Source: Youngiibacter multivorans
GTDB taxonomy: Bacteria; Bacillota; Clostridia; Clostridiales; Clostridiaceae
DNA length: 64,000 bases
Direction: 5' to 3'
Assembly: GCF_017873395.1 (NCBI RefSeq)
Contig: NZ_JAGGKC010000004.1
Span: 84,722-148,721 of the forward strand
Part shown: in pieces, positions 8,393 to 17,559 of the stretch
Layout: the number at the start of each line of letters is the position of its first letter
Numbering within the stretch: position 1 is the first letter of the stretch
Notes under the pieces: model-generated
Told to the model about the DNA's origin: nothing
Databases searched by the model: none
Seen by the model: the letters and a program-made list of their open reading frames with translations, nothing else
Position numbers and translations under genes: made by a program

Positions 8393-9298
8393 ATGACTAT
8401 TGCAGAAAAAATGTTTTCACTTGAAGATATGGTAGGTCCTGGAATCACAGCATGTCTAGGATGCAATGTGGAACTATCTATGAGGACTGCCTTGCAGGTT
8501 ATGGGGCCAAACACAATACTTGCTATACCTCCAGGATGTATGGGTGGAGTACAAAGCGTTGGCTGGGCCGACAAGACTGGTATGAAAATACCTGTGTTCT
8601 TCCCACTTCTTGACAACACCGCATCGATGCTTACTGGCATAAAGAAGTATTATGAAAGAATTGGCCGAGATGTCAATGTTGTTGCGTTTGCAGGTGATGG
8701 TGCATCTATGGATGCTGGTTTTCAGGCACTATCTGGAGCAGCCGAAAGAGGCGACAATATAATCTACATCTGTTATGACAATGAAGGATACATGAATACA
8801 GGATTCCAGAGAAGCAGTTCAACTTCACTGGGCTCATGGACAACAACTACACCAGTTGGAACAGAAGGTAAGGGCAAAAAGTCAAACAAGAAGGATATGC
8901 CGATGATAATGGCTATGCACGATATTCCTTATATGGCGACTGCTTCACCAGCTTACATGCCAGATCTAATCAGGAAGCTTGAAAAAGCGAAGACCATAAA
9001 AAGCGGATTAGTATATATCCACATCTACAACAGCTGCGCAACTGGTTGGGGCTATGAATCGGATAGGAGCATTGAAATAGCGAGGAAAGGTGTACAATCG
9101 AGATTCATGCCGATTTACGAAGTGGAAAATGGCAAGTTCAAGTTGAATGTGGATGTGAAAAATCCGATACCACTCAAGGATTACCTCTCATCAATGAAGA
9201 AATATAAGCATGTGTCTGAGGAACAGATCAGTGAAATTCAAGAATATGTTGACAAAAAGTGGGAAAACCTTAAAATAATGTGCAATTCAATGGGTTGA
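8393..9298 (+). CDS. porB: 2-oxoacid:ferredoxin oxidoreductase, beta subunit (TPP-binding)
   Basis: The 301-residue protein contains the thiamine-pyrophosphate motif beginning GDGASMDAGFQALSGAAERG and ending near YDNEGYMNTG. Four cysteines suit the beta-subunit [4Fe-4S] cluster: the pair in CLGCNVE, one in PPGCMGG and one in NSCATGWG. It binds the 2-oxoacid and forms the hydroxyalkyl-TPP intermediate. No terminator is seen in the 77 bases before the TRAP genes, so all seven genes probably share a transcript. Confidence 0.93.
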   Translation: MTIAEKMFSLEDMVGPGITACLGCNVELSMRTALQVMGPNTILAIPPGCMGGVQSVGWADKTGMKIPVFFPLLDNTASMLTGIKKYYERIGRDVNVVAFAGDGASMDAGFQALSGAAERGDNIIYICYDNEGYMNTGFQRSSSTSLGSWTTTTPVGTEGKGKKSNKKDMPMIMAMHDIPYMATASPAYMPDLIRKLEKAKTIKSGLVYIHIYNSCATGWGYESDRSIEIARKGVQSRFMPIYEVENGKFKLNVDVKNPIPLKDYLSSMKKYKHVSEEQISEIQEYVDKKWENLKIMCNSMG

Positions 9299-9375
9299 AG
9301 CTGATCATGCAATAAATTAGTATATGAACATATGATAAAGATAAAAGTACGATTTCAAATATTGGGGGATATGAG

Positions 9376-9870
9376 ATGAGAACGATCAATAGGATTATTG
9401 ATACATGCATGGCTGCTTTATCAGGAATTGCTGCCCTCGCATTAGGTTTTTTGCTGTTAGGGATTTGTTACTCAACATTTTCAAGATTCCTTTTCAACAA
9501 ACCGATAACGAGTTTGGTAGAATACTCAACCTACAGTCTGATATACATAACTTTTCTTTCTGCACCTCAGATTCTAAAGGCCAGAGGCCATATTTACATT
9601 GACATGATAACAAATATGTTGCCACAGAAAAGTAATCGAATTCTGGGAATTGGAGTGAATCTGGTTGGGGCGATAATATCAGCTGTGATCTTCTATTATG
9701 GAAGCCTGGTGGCTAAGGACAATTACCTGTTCAAGGTAAAGGTTATGGACTCCATGGGAACTCCCCAGTTCATGCTTACGGTCGTGATACCGATAGGCAT
9801 GTTCTTCCTCACAATCCAATTCATCAGAAACTTATACGAAGATTACAGGCAGCTGAAGGAAGTTAAATGA
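9376..9870 (+). CDS. dctQ: TRAP transporter small permease (DctQ family)
   Basis: The 164-residue protein is predicted to have four transmembrane segments. It shows the DctQ-like RFLFNKPITSLVEYSTYSLIYITFL and ARGHIYIDMI regions, the latter characteristic of the family's second helix region. It partners with DctM to import a carboxylate driven by the sodium or proton gradient. GGGGGA precedes the ATG. The location directly after the oxidoreductase beta subunit suggests that the imported solute is the 2-oxoacid substrate or its precursor. Confidence 0.9.
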   Translation: MRTINRIIDTCMAALSGIAALALGFLLLGICYSTFSRFLFNKPITSLVEYSTYSLIYITFLSAPQILKARGHIYIDMITNMLPQKSNRILGIGVNLVGAIISAVIFYYGSLVAKDNYLFKVKVMDSMGTPQFMLTVVIPIGMFFLTIQFIRNLYEDYRQLKEVK

Positions 9871-9901
9871 TTTAATAAAAAATTGATTTGGGGTGAATTA
9901 C

Positions 9902-11209
9902 GTGGAGTGGTACGTAGTATTGAGTTTAATCTTCCTGGCATTATTGGTAATAATGTTCACAGGGTTACCTATAGCATTTACATTCATGGTTGTATCCACA
10001 GTAGTTATGTTTGCAATGCAGGGCGAATTTGGCGTGCGTCAGCTTGTGTTAGGGATGTATGACCAGGTTGCACAATTTTCCCTGACACCTATACCATTCT
10101 TTATGATAATGGGTGAAGTGTTCTATCAGTCCGGTCTTGTTTCAAGGACACTTGATTCATTGTCCAAGTTCGTAAAGAAAGTACCTGGAAGACTGGCAAT
10201 CATTACATTGCTTGGTGGTGGCGTTTTTGCAGCACTATCTGGATCTGTTGTAGCAAATACAGCAATGTTCGGATCACTTATGTTGCCTGAGATGATGAGC
10301 CGAGGTTATTCTAAGAAGCTTATTGCAGGTTCAATAATGGCATCTGGTGCTCTGGCCATGGTAATACCTCCAAGTGCCTTAGCTGTTCTTTTAGGCAGTA
10401 TTGCTGGAATATCTGTGGGAAAAATTCTCATAGGAGCAATAATTCCAGGCATCATGCTGATGGTGTTTTATATACTTTACACGATGATTGTTTGTACTTT
10501 GAAGCCAGAGTATGCACCATCATTTGATTTTGAAGAGAGTTCATTGAAAGACAAGCTGCTTGGAGCACTCAAGGACATTGTTCCATTGATATTCATATTC
10601 CTGATGGTAATGGGGATAATTTTCACTGGAGTAGGTACACCAACTGAAGCAGCAGCTCTTGGAGCATTAGGTTCCTACATACTTACGATATTCTACAAAA
10701 AGTTCTCCTGGAAGTTAGTCTATAAGACACTAGTTGATTCTTTGAGAGTAACAGCGATGATCCTCATTATAATTGCAGGTTCTGCTGGATTCAGCCAGAT
10801 CCTTGCAATGACCGGAGCAAGCCGTGATGCGGTTATAGCGATTATGGCTATGTCAAGTTCAAGGATCATTATCATCGCAATCATGCTGCTTATCATCATT
10901 GCATTGGGATTCTTCATGGAACAAACTGCAATAATGATGATAACTCTCCCAATAATGATGCCAGTAGTTTTAAACTTAGGTGTTGATACAATATGGTTTG
11001 CTGTGCTTTATCTGATCTGCTTACAGATAGGACAATTGACACCTCCAGTTGGATTGGCTTTGTTTACAATGAAGGGTGTATCACCACCGGAGGTCACGAT
11101 GGGAGATATTTATAGTGGTGCTGTTCCTTTCCTATACATGGATATTCTGGTATTGGTCTTACTGGCTCTAATTCCTCCACTAATTACATGGCTCCCAAAT
11201 TTGCAATAA
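9902..11209 (+). CDS. dctM: TRAP transporter large permease (DctM family)
   Basis: The product is about 435 residues with around twelve hydrophobic segments, and family landmarks such as TPIPFFMIMGEVFYQSGL, LSGSVVANTAMFGSLMLPEM, IPPSALAVLLGSIAGIS and GVGTPTEAAALGALGSY. It provides the ion-coupled transport path. A GTG at 9902 is chosen because GGGGTGA lies just upstream; another in-frame GTG at 9893 is possible but has a poorer ribosome site. It lies between dctQ and dctP, the usual TRAP arrangement. Confidence 0.92.
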   Translation: MEWYVVLSLIFLALLVIMFTGLPIAFTFMVVSTVVMFAMQGEFGVRQLVLGMYDQVAQFSLTPIPFFMIMGEVFYQSGLVSRTLDSLSKFVKKVPGRLAIITLLGGGVFAALSGSVVANTAMFGSLMLPEMMSRGYSKKLIAGSIMASGALAMVIPPSALAVLLGSIAGISVGKILIGAIIPGIMLMVFYILYTMIVCTLKPEYAPSFDFEESSLKDKLLGALKDIVPLIFIFLMVMGIIFTGVGTPTEAAALGALGSYILTIFYKKFSWKLVYKTLVDSLRVTAMILIIIAGSAGFSQILAMTGASRDAVIAIMAMSSSRIIIIAIMLLIIIALGFFMEQTAIMMITLPIMMPVVLNLGVDTIWFAVLYLICLQIGQLTPPVGLALFTMKGVSPPEVTMGDIYSGAVPFLYMDILVLVLLALIPPLITWLPNLQ

Positions 11210-11247
11210 CTAGATCCAAAAGTAGAAAAATATTAGGGGGAAACAAA

Positions 11248-12258
11248 ATGTTATTCAAAAAAAGTCTAATAGCCTTATCAATTATCGCAATGGGGATATC
11301 CTTTATAGGCTGTGGAAAAAAAGAAGCACCTGTTCCAAGTTCAACAGCTGAAGAAAAGGAAGTGACTTTATCCGTTACATCAGCCTGGGCTGAAGGCAAT
11401 ACTCTCCTATTCAACATGGATGACTTCGTTAAGAAGGTAGAAGAGAAAACAAAGGGAACAGTAAAGATTGTTTGGGGTGGCGGTCCTGAAACTATTCCAA
11501 CTTATCAGCTTGTAGAAGCTCTTCGTACAGGAGTCATAGACATTGCATGGACATCCCATACCTACAATGTATCATATGTCCCTGTAATGGAAGCCATGAA
11601 GCTTACTGACGCAGAAAAGATGAGATCAAGTGGTGGATATGACTTTGTTAATGAACTTTATAGAAGCAAAATAAACAGTCACTATATAGGTGCAACAACA
11701 AACGGTTTGACTTACAACCTATACATGAAGAAAGAGATCAAGTCAATCAATGATTTTAAGGGTCTGACAATCAGGGCAACTCCCGCATATCAGGCATTTG
11801 TAGAATCACTTGGTGCCGGTGTTGTAAATATGGCTCCTGGAGAGGCTTATCAGGCTCTCGAGAGAAATGTTATCCAAGGATATGGCTGGCCAAGTGTTGG
11901 TGTCAAGGATTTTGGTTGGCAGGAAGTGTCGGATTATATTGTGCAACCTGCATTCTACAATGTTGATGTAGCGATTATGATGAGTGACAAGGCTTGGAAG
12001 AAGCTGAGTGAAAACCAGCAAAAGGCTATTATGGAAGCAGGTAAAGAAATTGAAGCTGAATCTAATGAGTACTATGTTAATGCAATAAAGGAAGAAAACA
12101 AAGCACTTACTGATGGAGGAATGAAGGAGCTGATATTACCTTCAGATGTTGCGAACCAGTTCTACAAAGCTGCTTACGAGAAGGGTTGGGAGAGCGCACT
12201 AAAGGCAGATCCTGAGAACGCTGCCAAGCTTCAGAATTTTTCAGGTTATGGCAAATAA
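11248..12258 (+). CDS. dctP: TRAP transporter solute-binding lipoprotein (DctP family)
   Basis: The 336-residue protein has a lipoprotein signal with lipobox FIGC (Cys22). It also has the DctP fold landmarks YQLVEALRTGVIDIAWTS and GLTIRATPAYQAFVESLGA, where the Arg normally salt-bridges a substrate carboxylate. The ATG at 11248 follows AGGGGG by 7 bases; longer in-frame extensions overlap dctM and lack a signal peptide. It is anchored outside the membrane and delivers substrate to DctQM. The last gene before a terminator, it closes the operon. Confidence 0.93.
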   Translation: MLFKKSLIALSIIAMGISFIGCGKKEAPVPSSTAEEKEVTLSVTSAWAEGNTLLFNMDDFVKKVEEKTKGTVKIVWGGGPETIPTYQLVEALRTGVIDIAWTSHTYNVSYVPVMEAMKLTDAEKMRSSGGYDFVNELYRSKINSHYIGATTNGLTYNLYMKKEIKSINDFKGLTIRATPAYQAFVESLGAGVVNMAPGEAYQALERNVIQGYGWPSVGVKDFGWQEVSDYIVQPAFYNVDVAIMMSDKAWKKLSENQQKAIMEAGKEIEAESNEYYVNAIKEENKALTDGGMKELILPSDVANQFYKAAYEKGWESALKADPENAAKLQNFSGYGK

Positions 12259-12307
12259 ATATAAATACAGAAAAAGTATCTAGTGCTTATAAATAATAAA
12301 GAAATAT

Positions 12308-12345
12308 TACGGCTAGTCTGATTTTCAGGCTGGCCGTATTTGTAG
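12308..12345 (+). terminator. Terminator of the por-dct operon
   Basis: A stem of about 14 bp with two G-U pairs (TACGGCTAGTCTGA paired with TCAGGCTGGCCGTA) and a short loop is followed by a T-rich stretch. It lies 50 bases after the dctP stop. Confidence 0.65.
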
Positions 12346-12351
12346 TTATAA

Positions 12352-12492
12352 ATCCATAATGGAGCAGCGGAGGTTTTGATTACCCAGAGGGAAGCCATAG
12401 ACAACACATTGGAACGTCTTAACTACAAGATAGACCGATACAACCAGACAATTGAGACTGGTGTACTAAAGTGGGATAAAATGGAAGTCTAG
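12352..12492 (+). pseudogene. Remnant of a MerR-family regulator (C-terminal end only)
   Basis: The frame gives about 46 residues ending with LERLNYKIDRYNQTIETG and then VLKWDKMEV before a TAG. The pattern YKI-x3-Y-x7-G and the W near the stop match the coiled-coil dimerisation end of MerR-type regulators. The frame is closed upstream by a TAA at 12349, and no HTH part is found, so this is a leftover piece rather than a gene. The adjoining bases up to 12625 hold no other recognisable feature. Confidence 0.5.
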
Positions 12493-12625
12493 AGGAACGG
12501 CGAAAATCAAAGATAAATGACCCAGGTAGAAATGTGAAACTATCGCTTTTTTACTGGATTTTAATCTTTTTCGAATAGAATATCATCAGTGGTTTCTATT
12601 TGCGATAAAGGTAGGTCAGAAGGCA

Positions 12626-13885
12626 ATGATCCAGAAGAAAGAAAATATCATCCCAATAGAGTGGCTTATAAGTGATGTTTCGAAAACATATGACACTTGC
12701 GGAAATCCGGACTTCAAAGGTTTCCGAAAAGTCAGCCTTTTTGAAAAGCTCAAGAACGAAAGGGAGATAAAGAAGCTTTCGGAACATTTGATAAATGAGC
12801 TTGAGCCTTTTCACGGCAAGGATCCAGAAGGCCTTACAGCCTCTGAGACCGTGGAGCTGAAGAAGGTTATTACCTCATACATTCTGGAGCTTGATGAGAG
12901 GAAGCTTTTTTTTGACAAGCCTTTTCTGGGATTCTTCCTTGAGAAGGGATATATGGAATCAGCGGAGGATTTCCTCGACGAGGTGAAGCTTGAGGACAGT
13001 GACCTGGAGCCTATGGAGGTTTTTCAGGCAATAAGAAACGTGTGGATAATGAATAGCCTGCAGCTTTTCTGGGGCATCCCGCTCAGGATGACTCCTTCTG
13101 TATATGCGTATAGCATGCTTTACCCATATACGGACAATTTTCTGGACAGCACAGAGGTAAGCAGAGAAGACAAGGCAAGGTTCAATGAAAGGCTGACGAG
13201 AGTTATAAATGGTGAGATTGTTGAATCATTTGATCCCCATGAAAGCAGGGTTTTCGAGCTCATTGGAAAGATAAGCACAGAGTTTCACAGGGGCTCATAT
13301 CCATCAGTATACGAGAGTATTGGTCTTATACAGAAGGCCCAGATTGAAAGCATGAAACAGGACCAGAATAAGGAAATGACTGCTGATGAGATAATTCCTA
13401 TAAGCATATTCAAGGGGGGCGCTTCAGTCCTTGCTGATGCATTTCTTGTGAAGGGAGAGCTTGATGAGGAAGAGACGAGATTTGCTTTCGGATACGGATC
13501 ATTCCTGCAGCTGCTTGATGACCTGCAGGATGCTGAATCGGATAGAAAGGAAGGCCATCAGACAATCTTCAGCATGGGTGACAGAAGCGCAGACTTCGAT
13601 GAGAAGCTTTTAAAGCTCATATCCTTTATCTTCAAGGTCAACGAGCAAATAGCAGGTGACGATACAACAAAGGTACTCATGAAGGATGTCATCAGGACCT
13701 GCACCCTCATGATGGTGATGGAGGTTGTCGGAAGGGAGCCAAAGTTTGTCTCAAGGGGTTTTTATCGCGAACTTGAGTCATATTCGAAGGTCAGGCTACC
13801 GTTTTTCATGGAGTATGAGAAGCAGATGAAATCTCTGATAGAAACACTTGGAATTGGCAGCAATCTAAGTCAGCTTATGAAATAG
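12626..13885 (+). CDS. Class I isoprenoid-synthase-fold protein, product unknown
   Basis: The 419-residue protein resembles trans-isoprenyl diphosphate synthases and related terpenoid synthases in its C-terminal half. A first acidic motif D170-NFL-D174 lies in YPYTDNFLDS. A second, FLQLLDDLQDAESDRKEG (DDLQD at 298-302), matches the FQxxDDxxD pattern for Mg-diphosphate binding. Between them, IFKGGASVLADAFLVKG looks like the usual Lys-bearing helix. The first motif is DNxxD rather than DDxxD, so chemistry may differ from chain elongation. The N-terminal 160 residues are not recognised. It has its own terminator, so it is only loosely linked to the radical SAM operon that follows. Function is inferred from fold motifs only. 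Confidence 0.65.
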   Translation: MIQKKENIIPIEWLISDVSKTYDTCGNPDFKGFRKVSLFEKLKNEREIKKLSEHLINELEPFHGKDPEGLTASETVELKKVITSYILELDERKLFFDKPFLGFFLEKGYMESAEDFLDEVKLEDSDLEPMEVFQAIRNVWIMNSLQLFWGIPLRMTPSVYAYSMLYPYTDNFLDSTEVSREDKARFNERLTRVINGEIVESFDPHESRVFELIGKISTEFHRGSYPSVYESIGLIQKAQIESMKQDQNKEMTADEIIPISIFKGGASVLADAFLVKGELDEEETRFAFGYGSFLQLLDDLQDAESDRKEGHQTIFSMGDRSADFDEKLLKLISFIFKVNEQIAGDDTTKVLMKDVIRTCTLMMVMEVVGREPKFVSRGFYRELESYSKVRLPFFMEYEKQMKSLIETLGIGSNLSQLMK

Positions 13886-13912
13886 AGGGTGCAATTTAAG
13901 ATGGATAATTGT

Positions 13913-13950
13913 AAGGACAGGCATTAATAGGATGTCTGTCCTTCTTTTTA
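13913..13950 (+). terminator. Terminator after the isoprenoid-synthase-fold gene
   Basis: A 12-bp stem (AAGGACAGGCAT with ATGTCTGTCCTT, one G-U pair) with a 7-base loop is followed by CTTTTTA. It separates this gene from the following operon. Confidence 0.8.
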
Positions 13951-13953
13951 CTT

Positions 13954-13992
13954 AGCCCGGTATATACAGAGTGAAATGCGACTGACCGGGCT
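13954..13992. repeat. Inverted repeat upstream of the GNAT/radical SAM operon
   Basis: Perfect 8-bp arms AGCCCGGT and ACCGGGCT are separated by 23 bases, just before a TATAAT box at 14051-14056. It could be an operator or an RNA hairpin. No matching repeat was noticed elsewhere in the window. Confidence 0.4.
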
Positions 13993-14092
13993 TTCCCATA
14001 CCCGGAATTCACCTGACTCCAATTTGCTACCATATTGCAGTTCCTGAAGGTATAATAAAATGGACTGAATATTCGTGCGAAGTGGTGTAAAT

Positions 14093-15175
14093 ATGAGACT
14101 GGTTGCTGCAGAAAAGGAAAGGCTCAAACAATTCATACGGTTCTATGAGAAGAGATACCTGAACGATCCCTTGAAAAGGAATTCGATGTCAGGTCTTTTG
14201 AAGTCCCTCCTTTACGACAAAAGCGTCATGTGCAGATCTGCCTACCTCGAGCCTGTTATGGTAGAGGAAAACGGTGAAATACTCATGATTGCTGTGCTTG
14301 CACAGGTGGATAGGATGAAAGATTTCCTTCAGGTCGCATTCTTTGAAGCAAAGGAGAAGAACTCCGATGCCTTTGGCCTGATACTTTCAAGGGCAGAAGA
14401 GCTTGCAAAAGAGAAAGGTGCAAGACAGATTACAGGCTCCCTTAATGTCCATGTCAACTACGGGCTTGGATTCCTGGCAAGCGGCTACACCGAGAAGCAG
14501 GGCTTCGGAACAATGCACAATCCCCCTTTCTACAACGAGCTCTTCGAGGAGAATGGCTTCAGGACAATAGATATGGTGAGCTTCAGGAAAGACCTTAAGG
14601 AGCTTGAAGAGATCCTTGACCCAAGGATAACTGAAAGGCTGAAGAGGAGATATACAATCAGGAGCCTTGATTACGGGAATCTTGAAAGGGATGCTGAAAT
14701 CTATACTAATGTCAATAATGATGCATTCAAAGACCACCTCTTCTATTACCCGAGAAAGGCTGAGGAGGACCTTGAGCTGTTCAGGGACTTCAAGCCACTT
14801 CTAAAAGCTCACAATCTGCTCTTTGCATACAAAGGCGATGAGCCTGTGGGCTTCATGCTTTGGTATCCTGATTTCAATGAGCTGATGAGGCCAAGCGAGA
14901 CACTGGGATTAGGGACTGTCATAAAGAACAGGATCTTTGGAAACAGGATCAGAACAGTGAAGATAGTTGAGATGGGAGTTTTGCCAAGTGAGCAGCGATA
15001 TGGAGCAGTGCTCGCTCTCCTGAACAGAGTCTTTGAGATATGCATCGGGAAATACGACACCTTCGAATCTGGCTGGATACTTGAAGCGAACGACAACTCT
15101 AGGCTGCTTGGAGTAAGGCTGACAGATTCCGTATACAAGAAATACAAGGCATACATCAAGGACGTGAATGTATGA
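14093..15175 (+). CDS. GNAT-like acyltransferase, first gene of the radical SAM operon
   Basis: The 360-residue protein looks like a two-part GNAT-fold protein. The N-terminal half includes EKGARQITGSLNVHVNYGLG and the NPPFYNELFEENGF segment seen in uncharacterised GNAT-type proteins; the C-terminal half carries IVEMGVLPSEQRYGAVLALLNRVFE, where acetyl-CoA-contacting residues would lie. The ATG at 14093 is preferred over a GTG 18 bases upstream. Acceptor and acyl donor are unknown. It overlaps the next gene by 4 bases (ATGA). A TATAAT box 37 bases upstream suggests that the operon promoter lies here. Confidence 0.65.
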   Translation: MRLVAAEKERLKQFIRFYEKRYLNDPLKRNSMSGLLKSLLYDKSVMCRSAYLEPVMVEENGEILMIAVLAQVDRMKDFLQVAFFEAKEKNSDAFGLILSRAEELAKEKGARQITGSLNVHVNYGLGFLASGYTEKQGFGTMHNPPFYNELFEENGFRTIDMVSFRKDLKELEEILDPRITERLKRRYTIRSLDYGNLERDAEIYTNVNNDAFKDHLFYYPRKAEEDLELFRDFKPLLKAHNLLFAYKGDEPVGFMLWYPDFNELMRPSETLGLGTVIKNRIFGNRIRTVKIVEMGVLPSEQRYGAVLALLNRVFEICIGKYDTFESGWILEANDNSRLLGVRLTDSVYKKYKAYIKDVNV

Positions 15176-16164
15176 GGAGCTTCGTAAGCATAAGTGAGCT
15201 GAAGGCCTGGGTACTATCATCAGAACCGGATGATATGAATCGAAGTCTAAGGGCTCTGCTTGAGAAAAATGCTGATATCATGGAGCTTCTGCAGGTACTT
15301 GAGGAAACCAATCTCTGCGGGCAGGAATATTTTGTAGTCAATGATGCAATAATCGTGACATACAGGATGAGGCTAAACCTTCTGACATTCATGAAAAGGT
15401 CGCTGAGGGCTGATGCAAGGATCATCGGACTGCCCATTTCAATGAGCCGAAGCGGAATATTCGCATCGGATGAAGCTTCAGGGAGAAAAGCGGCCCTTGA
15501 GGTAATAAAAAGGGAAAAAGGCCTGACAGTTGCACTAAATACTGACTACAGACTGAGGGGAAACTCCCTGACTCTCTCAAATTTCGTATTTATCAACAGA
15601 TTCAGGGATTTTGACGAATACCTCATGGCTATGAGGTCCTCATACAGGCGGAACGTACTTGGTGTGATTGAAGAAGGGAACGGGCTTGTATTCAGAAGGA
15701 TTGAGTCTTCAGACTTCAGCACTCTGCATCATATGCTCTATAGGAGTGTAGTCGAGCGGTCTGAATATCCTTTGGAGACTTTACCGATTGAGTTTTTCAG
15801 AAGCTATGACAGCGAGATTGTCGAGGTCAGGAGAACAGATGGAAGTCTGATTGCAGTGCTTGTCCTTAGGGGATACGGAGACACCCTCACCTTCATGTTC
15901 TGCGGGTTCAGGAGGGAAGAGGGCGCAAGCCTGTATCACAATCTTCTTATATACGTCATCAGGAAGGGAATTGAAGATGGGTACAAAAGGATTGACATGG
16001 GTCAGACCTCAGAAGCTGCAAAGCTTCGATTAGGCTGTACAGAGGAGATAAAGCACCTGCTTGTATACCATGGGAATCCTGTGGTGAATTCTGTCATCCG
16101 TCGAGCCTCAGGTCGCTTCTCATATAGGAGATATAAGGTTCTGCACAGGGTATTCCGGACCTGA
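15172..16164 (+). CDS. FemAB/BioF2-like GNAT-fold transferase
   Basis: The 330-residue protein has a C-terminal GNAT-type domain like the Acetyltransf_6 (BioF2-like/FemAB-related) group. Visible are the basic SYRRNVLGVIEEG helix, LTFMFCGFRREEGASLYHNLLIYVIRKGIEDGYKRIDMGQTS and the KLRLGC turn. Such enzymes transfer aminoacyl or acyl groups to amines in cell wall or secondary metabolism. Its acceptor is unknown here. Translation is coupled to the preceding gene by an ATGA overlap, and 44 bases separate it from the first radical SAM gene. Confidence 0.65.
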   Translation: MRSFVSISELKAWVLSSEPDDMNRSLRALLEKNADIMELLQVLEETNLCGQEYFVVNDAIIVTYRMRLNLLTFMKRSLRADARIIGLPISMSRSGIFASDEASGRKAALEVIKREKGLTVALNTDYRLRGNSLTLSNFVFINRFRDFDEYLMAMRSSYRRNVLGVIEEGNGLVFRRIESSDFSTLHHMLYRSVVERSEYPLETLPIEFFRSYDSEIVEVRRTDGSLIAVLVLRGYGDTLTFMFCGFRREEGASLYHNLLIYVIRKGIEDGYKRIDMGQTSEAAKLRLGCTEEIKHLLVYHGNPVVNSVIRRASGRFSYRRYKVLHRVFRT

Positions 16165-16208
16165 AACTAATTGCCGGAAGCTTAATGGATCAGCAAGCTG
16201 GAGGACAA

Positions 16209-17540
16209 ATGAGGGTATTTCTAAAGAAGGCAAGGGCAAGGACACCGTTCTCCATCCTCGACCCTGTAAGGGTTGAGCCTCTGGAGCTCGCTTATCTCAA
16301 GGCAGCAGCAGAGGAGACAGGAGCTGAAGTGTATATCATCGACGACCTGTTCGGGCTGAGAGAACCAGGTGTTATTCCTGATGTCCTGGTTATTACTGGA
16401 TACAATACAGCTGAGAGTAAGATACTTGAAGAGGCAGAAGTATACAGGAGAAGATTTCCAAACGTAAGGATAATTGTAGGAGGGACCCATGCCGAAAGGA
16501 ACAGCAGGGACTTCCATTCGCCAAACGTGGATTTCGTCGTACACAGCTCAGACCTTCAGGTTTTCATGGATATATTAAGGCTTGTGGATGGAAGGCTCGA
16601 GGAGCTTGAACCTTCTGGCTTCGACATGCAAAGGGCGGGAGAGTGGATCATTGGAAGTTCCAGACTTGTCATCAGGATGCCGCTTATAAAGCCGGACAGG
16701 TCGCTGACAAAAGCCTTAATTGAAAAAACCAGGTACCTGGACAAAAGAAGGGTTGCCCTGGTAAAGGGAAGGACAGGCTGTCCATATAAGTGCGATTTCT
16801 GCTACTGCAGGCTGCTAAATGATGGGAAACACATAGCAGGCGACTATGGGGATATCCTTGATGAAGCTCTTGAGCTTGATGCAGAATTTGTATGGGTAGT
16901 TGATGATGTGTTCCTTGCATCAAGGAAAGATGCATTGGATTTCATTAATGCAGCTGAGAAGTGGAGCAAGAGGGTGAACCTCATAGCATACCTCAGGGCT
17001 GACTTCATACTGAAGAACAGGGACCTTCTTGAAAAGCTCAGGGAATGCGGCCTTGGAGAGGTCATAGTAGGCTTCGAGGCAACGAGCAACTCTGAGCTTG
17101 ATGGTTACAACAAGCAGACTGATGCCCTTGATTATCCTGAGGCAATAAGAATACTCAGGGAGGCTGAAATAGACCTTACAGCTCTCTTCATGGTAAGTCC
17201 TGAGTACAGGATTTCTGATTTCAGAAGACTTGCGAGGTTCTTGAGGGAAAACAGGATAGGAACCTATACTGTTTCAATACTGACACCGATCAAGGGAACT
17301 GATGGGTATGAGGAGATGAAGGGGAAGCTTCTTACGGATAATCCGGAAAGGTTTGATTTCCTCCATCTGGTGACGAGACCACATCTTCCCGCACCGATGT
17401 TCTATCTGATGTTCCTGTGGCTGCACCTGGGACTTCTGAGGTCAAAAAGGATCCGGTCATTCATCAGACAATGCATTACCTGGAAGAAGATAAGCAGGCA
17501 ATCAGACAGGCAAGAAACAAATGAAGGAAAAGAATACTAG
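16209..17540 (+). CDS. B12-binding-domain-type radical SAM protein 1
   Basis: The 443-residue protein has an N-terminal Rossmann-like cobalamin-binding-type domain (about 1-130, with the IIVGGTHAERNSRDF turn) without a DxHxxG motif. The radical SAM core follows: CPYKCDFC (Cys191, Cys195, Cys198) binds the [4Fe-4S] cluster. The C-terminal HLPAPMFYLMFLWLHLGLL stretch is hydrophobic and basic. The start at 16209 follows GGAGGA and aligns with paralogue starts; an ATG at 16185 would add eight residues. Family members perform methylations, cyclisations or lipid couplings on unactivated carbons. It overlaps the following gene's longest frame, so the operon is compact. Confidence 0.8.
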   Translation: MRVFLKKARARTPFSILDPVRVEPLELAYLKAAAEETGAEVYIIDDLFGLREPGVIPDVLVITGYNTAESKILEEAEVYRRRFPNVRIIVGGTHAERNSRDFHSPNVDFVVHSSDLQVFMDILRLVDGRLEELEPSGFDMQRAGEWIIGSSRLVIRMPLIKPDRSLTKALIEKTRYLDKRRVALVKGRTGCPYKCDFCYCRLLNDGKHIAGDYGDILDEALELDAEFVWVVDDVFLASRKDALDFINAAEKWSKRVNLIAYLRADFILKNRDLLEKLRECGLGEVIVGFEATSNSELDGYNKQTDALDYPEAIRILREAEIDLTALFMVSPEYRISDFRRLARFLRENRIGTYTVSILTPIKGTDGYEEMKGKLLTDNPERFDFLHLVTRPHLPAPMFYLMFLWLHLGLLRSKRIRSFIRQCITWKKISRQSDRQETNEGKEY

Positions 17541-17559
17541 AGAGTACAAGGAGATACTG

